A stretch of DNA of 43,174 nucleotides from a virus, in IMG/VR virus record IMGVR_UViG_3300022074_000103, positions 1-43,174 of that record. One strand, written 5' to 3'. Below, one piece after another: positions 38,797 to 43,174 of this stretch. Numbering within the stretch: position 1 is the first letter of the stretch; each line of letters opens with the position of its first letter. The position numbers were made by a program, and so were the translations under genes. The notes beneath the pieces were generated by a model, which was not told where the DNA came from, ran no database searches, and saw only the letters and a program-made list of their open reading frames with translations.

Positions 38797-39213
38797 CTAA
38801 TACATATCAGCAAACTTCTCCTTAACAGTAAAGCTAGGACAAGCTTTATTAGCAAATTCGTTATGACCATGTATAGTCATGTGGTTACCATACAGAGTGC
38901 GTAGAGAAAGAACAATCATTCTCCAAGCTTTTTCTTGTTCTGGATTCATGGTATCCTTTGGCTTGCTGTCTTCGTCAAGGCCTCCGATATAGCATACCCC
39001 GACTGAGTCTTTATTGTGACCCTTTGTATGAGCGCCAGACCTCTCTAGTGGACGACCTAGCTCGATGCTACCGTCAAGACGGATAACCCAATGGTACCCG
39101 ATATCCGACCAGCCTCTACCGTTTACGTGCCATCCACGAATAGTAGCCGCACTAAAATCTTGCCCCTCTTTAGTTGCGGAGCAGTGTAATATAATTCTGT
39201 TTAGATCTCTCAT
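38797..39213 (-). CDS. T7-lysozyme-type N-acetylmuramoyl-L-alanine amidase, endolysin (138 aa)
   Basis: Cuts the bond between N-acetylmuramic acid and L-alanine in peptidoglycan. It aligns closely with T7 gp3.5 (151 aa): IILHCSATKEGQDF, IRGWHVNGRGWSDIGYHWVI, GAHTKGHNKDSVGVCYIGGL and GHNEFANKACPSF. Zinc ligands are His10, His117 and Cys125 (T7 His17, His122, Cys130), and Tyr40 and Lys123 match the T7 catalytic Tyr46 and Lys128. It has no signal peptide, so it needs a holin for release. In T7 the enzyme also inhibits the phage RNA polymerase; whether this holds here is unknown. It heads the lysis gene group. Confidence 0.92.
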   Translation of the reverse strand: MRDLNRIILHCSATKEGQDFSAATIRGWHVNGRGWSDIGYHWVIRLDGSIELGRPLERSGAHTKGHNKDSVGVCYIGGLDEDSKPKDTMNPEQEKAWRMIVLSLRTLYGNHMTIHGHNEFANKACPSFTVKEKFADMY

Positions 39214-39219
39214 TGCTTT

Positions 39220-39549
39220 TTATTCTTCGGGTTCGGGTGGATCATACTCTTTCAACTCAGCTTCTGTTAAAGTTACGATCTCTAATACCTCTCTGTTTAC
39301 TACTGGGTTTCCTGTTGGAGCATACGTACCAAGAATGAAGTCCATAATCTGAGACCCAATCTCACCCATGTGATCTGCGATATCGCTGTAATAGAAGAAC
39401 CAGATATCTTGAGTTGGATGCTTCTTGTAGTTGGCTACGTTAGATGTGACCTGTCCATCATCATAGCGCTGCTCTACAGTGCTGATCCAGTTGGCAAGTT
39501 GCTGTATGTGTTGAGCAGAAAGCTCTTGATATAGGCGTATAATTCTCAT
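39220..39549 (-). CDS. Hypothetical protein (109 aa)
   Basis: A soluble, acidic protein (QELSAQHIQQLANWISTVEQ, KKHPTQDIWFFYYSDIADHM) ending in Pro/Glu-rich DPPEPEE. It lies between the ConA-like virion protein and the amidase, six bases before the latter and sharing one base with the former. No motif, signal or membrane helix is visible. It could be a tail-fibre chaperone or assembly protein by position, without direct support. Confidence 0.58.
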   Translation of the reverse strand: MRIIRLYQELSAQHIQQLANWISTVEQRYDDGQVTSNVANYKKHPTQDIWFFYYSDIADHMGEIGSQIMDFILGTYAPTGNPVVNREVLEIVTLTEAELKEYDPPEPEE

Positions 39550-40403
39550 CAGGTATATAGACTGTATTGTGAGTTCATGTCATCACGGATAGCATCACTG
39601 TTCGTTGTAGACTGAGAGCTGTCAAAAATAATTAGCTCGTAAGTATATCCGTCCCATTCGTGATTTGTAGCATCAGCCCCTAAGTTAAAGGAGTCAGCCC
39701 CAGAGTGAGCGGTCGTGGTGTTGGATGTAGAGCCTATCTCCGAGCCGTTTACGTCTATACGAAGGTTAGAACCGTCATGATGATAGTAGTTGTATTCATT
39801 ACCAGAAGTACTAGCGGGGCTTGTTGCAAACTGAACGCCTCTCCAAACAAATCGATTGACATTAGAATACCTGTTGGTTCTAAAGTAAGTAATACCTCCA
39901 TTAGCATGTGGTGCTGTTGATAGGGACATGTTGGTACAAAAACCGGTGTCATTGTTATCTGTAGCATGGTGTATACTTACCGCAGGACCAGAGCTAAGAA
40001 AACCACCTGATACCTGAGCTACGCTTGACAAGTGAACGTCTGATGCACCGCTAAACTTTACTGCCCGACCTGTAGTTGCACCATCATCAAATGTTGGTTG
40101 ACGACTAGAAGTGGCTTGCTGGAGGTCTCGACCAGCACCACTTTGATCGTACCACTTCACTACGTGGGCAGTATCACTACCAAGGAACGTGTCAATAGCT
40201 GAGTAGTCTACAGTCTCACCCATACCAAGGCCAGAACCAAAGTCTTGCTCAGTGTTGTCTGAGCTTCTACGCAAACGTATCAGAGGCCCAGTATACCCAC
40301 TGTTAATCCGTCTAGTGCTGAGTGCTAATACAGGGCTGTCAGACGAAAAGTTCGCTAGATCCAATCCACTAAATGAATATACATATGAGTTTATCAGGAA
40401 CAT
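39549..40403 (-). CDS. Arabinofuranosidase-B/ConA-like receptor-binding or tail-spike protein (284 aa)
   Basis: Residues about 25-115 carry the hallmark of the alpha-L-arabinofuranosidase B catalytic/ConA-like family: ALSTRRINSGYTGPLIRLRR, SSDNTEQDFG, VVKWYDQSGAGRDLQQATSS and RQPTFDDGATTGRAVKFSGA. The rest is a jelly-roll-like sequence with NYYHHDGSNLRIDVNGSEIG and a closing NHEWDGYTYELIIFDSSQ. In phages such domains bind or cleave surface glycans at the tail or fibre tip. Whether catalytic residues are kept is unclear. The neighbour upstream encodes the collagen-like fibre protein, so the two may work together in host recognition. Confidence 0.72.
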   Translation of the reverse strand: MFLINSYVYSFSGLDLANFSSDSPVLALSTRRINSGYTGPLIRLRRSSDNTEQDFGSGLGMGETVDYSAIDTFLGSDTAHVVKWYDQSGAGRDLQQATSSRQPTFDDGATTGRAVKFSGASDVHLSSVAQVSGGFLSSGPAVSIHHATDNNDTGFCTNMSLSTAPHANGGITYFRTNRYSNVNRFVWRGVQFATSPASTSGNEYNYYHHDGSNLRIDVNGSEIGSTSNTTTAHSGADSFNLGADATNHEWDGYTYELIIFDSSQSTTNSDAIRDDMNSQYSLYT

Positions 40404-41215
40404 TAGGCAGGGTTGTAGTAAATAGTAACCTTGAGTCCTGCACCTGCGGTTGACGATCCAATACCATCAATGTCAATAGTCATCTCTGCATCATCAGCAA
40501 TAGAAGCGTCTGATATGACAGCAGCTGTTGCCGCTGTTGTGGAGGTTTTCTCCCCAGCATCTATGGTCAGCTTAGTAGAAAGAATAGTTGATCCAGACTC
40601 ATTGATATCAACAGTAAGCGCAGATCCAGCGGGAGCTGTTGTAACGGATGCCCTTACCGCAGTGATGGTAGCAGCCTGTGGCATACGGAACGTAGCCTTG
40701 GCAGCACCTGTAGTCAGTGCCGTTGTTTCGTCAGAGCAAGCAACAGTAAGACTGCGAGCAGTTGAGTTCATGTCGTCAACCACAAGATCTATCGTGCCAT
40801 CAGAATCTTCGTATGTGGCAGATATACGTGTCTCGCTATTGCTGCTGAACATTGCACCAACAATATCCTGCACCTGCTCAGTGCTTAGCTGAGTGTTAGT
40901 GTCTGTTACAGTGTTAGTAAAAGTAATCTTGTCGCCAGATCTAGCGATGGACATTCCTGTACCAGCCTCAAGAACTACATCATCCGTGGTTCCGTCACTG
41001 TCAGTGAGCCTAATCTTTTCTTCATCAGAGTTGTCGCCATCCACGCATGAGACGGTGTAGGTTTTACCATCAGCACCAGCAGCACCAGTGGCCCCCGTTG
41101 CACCTGTAGCTCCGGCGGGGCCAGTAGCACCTACTATGCTTACGCTTATGGGGGATACCGATTGCTTACTAATAGTGATCGGCGTACCTCCGTTTACGGT
41201 AACTGTGATTGCCAT
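40403..41215 (-). CDS. Collagen-like fibre protein (270 aa)
   Basis: Residues 29-50 are a run of about seven Gly-X-Y triplets (GATGPAGATGATGATGAAG), a short collagen helix that trimerises fibres. Downstream, TNTQLSTEQVQDIVGAMF and ATYEDSDGTIDLVVDDM are segments often repeated in tail-fibre proteins of aquatic phages. A Thr/Ala-rich beta domain (ATITAVRASVTTAPAGSALT onward) forms the C-terminus. It is thus a trimeric tail or head fibre, probably taking part in adsorption together with the downstream ConA-like protein. Confidence 0.78.
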   Translation of the reverse strand: MAITVTVNGGTPITISKQSVSPISVSIVGATGPAGATGATGATGAAGADGKTYTVSCVDGDNSDEEKIRLTDSDGTTDDVVLEAGTGMSIARSGDKITFTNTVTDTNTQLSTEQVQDIVGAMFSSNSETRISATYEDSDGTIDLVVDDMNSTARSLTVACSDETTALTTGAAKATFRMPQAATITAVRASVTTAPAGSALTVDINESGSTILSTKLTIDAGEKTSTTAATAAVISDASIADDAEMTIDIDGIGSSTAGAGLKVTIYYNPA

Positions 41216-41595
41216 TATACGTCAGCGTTTACTTTGAATGAACCAAACAGATGGGTTTTGACAACACCATCGCTAGTATTCTGGAAGTCGTAAGAGTATG
41301 TCCCCGGAAGAATCTCAGCCATAATGGAGGCATCAATAGTAATAGTAGCTTTTGCGTTTGCAATAGATCCAGCTCCAGTGCCGATAGAAATACCGCCATC
41401 ATCAACGGCAATCACCGATCCTGCGGGCTTTCTCTCAGCGCTTCGCGCAGCAGTAACTTGCTCTCTATTCTTGACAGTTAACTGCCAACCGCTAGTAGCA
41501 ACAGCCTCACCAAAGTCCAGCTCGAGTGAGAACGTATCTCCTCGTCTACAAGTGATGTTCAGGCGGGTGGCGGTATCTAGATTTACTGATGACAT
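41215..41595 (-). CDS. Beta-rich structural protein (126 aa)
   Basis: A 126-residue beta-rich protein (TRLNITCRRGDTFSLELDFG, GWQLTVKNREQVTAARSAER, TYSYDFQNTSDGVVKTHLFG) in the style of fibre-associated or BppU-like N-terminal domains, where RRGDTF is a common motif. It overlaps the portal-like gene and the fibre gene by one base each, suggesting that it works with the fibre. The call is by pattern and place. Confidence 0.58.
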   Translation of the reverse strand: MSSVNLDTATRLNITCRRGDTFSLELDFGEAVATSGWQLTVKNREQVTAARSAERKPAGSVIAVDDGGISIGTGAGSIANAKATITIDASIMAEILPGTYSYDFQNTSDGVVKTHLFGSFKVNADV

Positions 41596-43174
41596 TACTG
41601 GTTAATTATCTGGTCAATGATTTGGTCAACTTGATCTTTTGCTTCAGCGGGTTCGGCACCAGCTTGCTCAAGGGTTTCAGTAAGCTCTTCTCTCAGCCCT
41701 TGTCTTTGTGAGATGAGTTGAGACTGTTTGACTGCTTGCTTTTCTACGCGCTCATTCTTTTGCTCCTCCTTGAAGACTTCAATCTTCTCTTTGAACTCTT
41801 GCTCTTCTGTCTTAAATCCAAGGGTAGCCTGAGCTCTGATCATTTCAATCTCTCTCCTATGCTCATGCTTCATCTGCTCCATTTGCGTCTCAAGCTGATT
41901 CTTGAGCTGCATCATCTGAGCTTCGGTTTGATTCTGCATTTGAAGCTCCTGCATGCGAGACTGTGATGCTTGCTGTGCAGCTTGCGCTTGCATCTGTGCT
42001 TGCATCTGAGAGTTCTGCTGGGCCATCCGTTGAGCTTGAGCCTGACGCTTTTTACGTCTGACAATCAACAGACGCTCTGCTTGATTGATGTCTTTGAGCT
42101 GTCTGATGGCAATAGCATCCTCGATGTCAATCTCTTTCTGAGACAGAGAGATCTGAATGTTTTGCTCCAGATACTGCTTCTCCATCTCCTCCATTTCTTT
42201 CTGTACGGTTACACCGAAGTTGTACATCGGCATGTTTGCAAACGTAGAGAGCAGAGAGATGTTCTCGTTCCCAATAGCGTTAGCGTACATCTTGTACAGA
42301 ATGGATTCGTTAGGGATCACCTGAATACACTTCACGATGTCTGCACAGACTTTTCTGAACAGCATCATTGAAGCATTTGTGATATCATAAATGGCGTTGT
42401 TTCCAGCAGCAAGAGCCATCTGCTGTACTCCCACAAGAGCATCACCCTTCGGAGTAGAAGCGTCCATAGCTTCGTTAATACCAGTAGTATCTCTAATGAG
42501 ACGCAGGTAATGATTGTACAAACCGATGAACTCGTTGATGTTTCTGATCGAGTTGCCAATCTCACGAATCGGAGGATTCTGGAAGCCACCTTCTGGGTTT
42601 TTAGATCTATAGTAGAAGACACCAGTCTGCTCGTAGATGTCGTGCAGATCTAGAGGTTGAAGCTCACCACCCTTACCGAGCTGGACGTTCTCCAGACCTT
42701 CGATATCAATGATGATACCGTCAGGCTTAGCCTTAGCGATTGCCTGCTGGATCTTCAAGTGAGTGAGTTGCAATTGATCAGCAAACCCAATGCAGCTATC
42801 CACCATAGACTTTGGAATCATATCCAAGAAGTTGGCCGCTACTACCGAGTAAGAAAGATTTGCTCTAGAGAGGTCGTGCAGGTTTTTAGGAATGTTGGTC
42901 TTGAGGCCGTAATTGAAGATGTAATTACATCCTACAACGTAGCAACCGCCATAGATGGTTTCGTTCTCCATCCTAGTAACCTCTCTCTTGTATACAGAGT
43001 TTGTAGGTTCTTTATAGCTGTTTCCCTTGAAGTAGAATCCAGTATTTCCGTGACGACTTTCTTTGGACTCGAAGAACATGCAATCGACAGACTTGAACTC
43101 AAAGTCCATAACGTCAATCATGTACTCATCATAACCAAACTTATATTTTTTCAGATGCTCATCGTATGAGCTCT
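41595..43174 (-). CDS. Portal protein, N-terminal part cut by window edge
   Basis: The frame is open to the right edge, so the start lies outside (an internal ATG at 43121 is not the start). The visible 526 residues include FIGLYNHYLRLIRDTTGINE, AMDASTPKGDALVGVQQMAL and a following helix SMMLFRKVCADIVKCIQVIP, the usual pattern of the C-terminal half of podovirus-type portal proteins. A long Gln/Glu/Met-rich coiled coil (QAQRMAQQNSQMQAQMQAQA and on to residue 508) forms the end, which is common in portals of this group. It is the first seen gene of the late arm; terminase would be expected beyond the edge. Confidence 0.72.
   Translation of the reverse strand, partial: SSYDEHLKKYKFGYDEYMIDVMDFEFKSVDCMFFESKESRHGNTGFYFKGNSYKEPTNSVYKREVTRMENETIYGGCYVVGCNYIFNYGLKTNIPKNLHDLSRANLSYSVVAANFLDMIPKSMVDSCIGFADQLQLTHLKIQQAIAKAKPDGIIIDIEGLENVQLGKGGELQPLDLHDIYEQTGVFYYRSKNPEGGFQNPPIREIGNSIRNINEFIGLYNHYLRLIRDTTGINEAMDASTPKGDALVGVQQMALAAGNNAIYDITNASMMLFRKVCADIVKCIQVIPNESILYKMYANAIGNENISLLSTFANMPMYNFGVTVQKEMEEMEKQYLEQNIQISLSQKEIDIEDAIAIRQLKDINQAERLLIVRRKKRQAQAQRMAQQNSQMQAQMQAQAAQQASQSRMQELQMQNQTEAQMMQLKNQLETQMEQMKHEHRREIEMIRAQATLGFKTEEQEFKEKIEVFKEEQKNERVEKQAVKQSQLISQRQGLREELTETLEQAGAEPAEAKDQVDQIIDQIINQ

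Noticed and set aside
1-43174. CRISPR arrays, insertion sequences and rRNA
   Set aside because: I saw no regularly spaced repeats, transposase motifs with terminal inverted repeats, or rRNA sequences on either strand.
1-43174. DNA or RNA polymerase and terminase genes
   Set aside because: None of the long frames shows polymerase A/B motifs, T7 RNA polymerase motifs or terminase ATPase/nuclease motifs; they are expected outside the window.

Overview
The window is part of a tailed double-stranded DNA phage genome, most likely a podovirus-like phage of a Bacteroidota host, probably aquatic or marine. The evidence for a phage is a dense two-arm layout with very small gaps, many start/stop overlaps, and recognisable phage parts: portal-like, scaffold-like, major-capsid-like, tail and ejection-type proteins, a T7-lysozyme-type amidase, a T7 endonuclease I-type nuclease and a primase-helicase. 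The evidence for a Bacteroidota host is the promoter sequences, which fit TTTG - 20 nt - TAnnTTTG rather than -35/-10. A BT4734/VirE-N-type primase, a free DnaA domain IV and a dockerin-type segment of the kind common in marine Bacteroidota secreted proteins agree with this. The host call is inference; no taxonomic search was possible.

Left arm (about 1-12,000, all plus strand): early and middle genes. Positions 1-3230 hold small unrecognised ORFs, a zinc-ribbon microprotein and an excisionase-like HTH protein. Positions 3230-4150 are a tRNA region (tRNA-Arg(TCT) and a 116-nt atypical tRNA-like gene) with an AT-rich small ORF bordered by a duplicated 18-nt leader. A second promoter at 4151 then drives a DnaA-domain-IV protein and the DNA metabolism block: single-strand annealing protein, PD-(D/E)XK exonuclease, SSB-like protein, DUF3310 protein, primase-helicase, T7 endonuclease I-like resolvase, a second PD-(D/E)XK-like protein, and an adenosylcobalamin-dependent (class II) ribonucleotide reductase. 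A rho-independent terminator at 12,012 closes this arm.

Right arm (about 12,031-43,174, all minus strand, read from right to left): late genes. From upstream to downstream these are the portal-like protein (cut by the window edge), a small structural protein, a collagen-like fibre protein, a ConA/arabinofuranosidase-like protein and an unrecognised protein. The lysis set follows (amidase, two small lipoproteins, two membrane-anchored periplasmic proteins), then small basic proteins and two beta-rich virion-type proteins. Next come the scaffold, the major capsid protein with a terminator one gene downstream, an AT-hook-containing protein and two adaptor-like proteins. The arm ends with a 1790-aa tail protein carrying a dockerin-type pair, two internal-virion-like proteins, a 3104-aa giant protein in the T7 gp16 position, a holin-like protein and a basic protein. 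Fibre and lysis genes lying between portal and scaffold differ from the T7 order.

DNA polymerase, RNA polymerase, terminase and integrase were not seen; the first three may lie outside the window.
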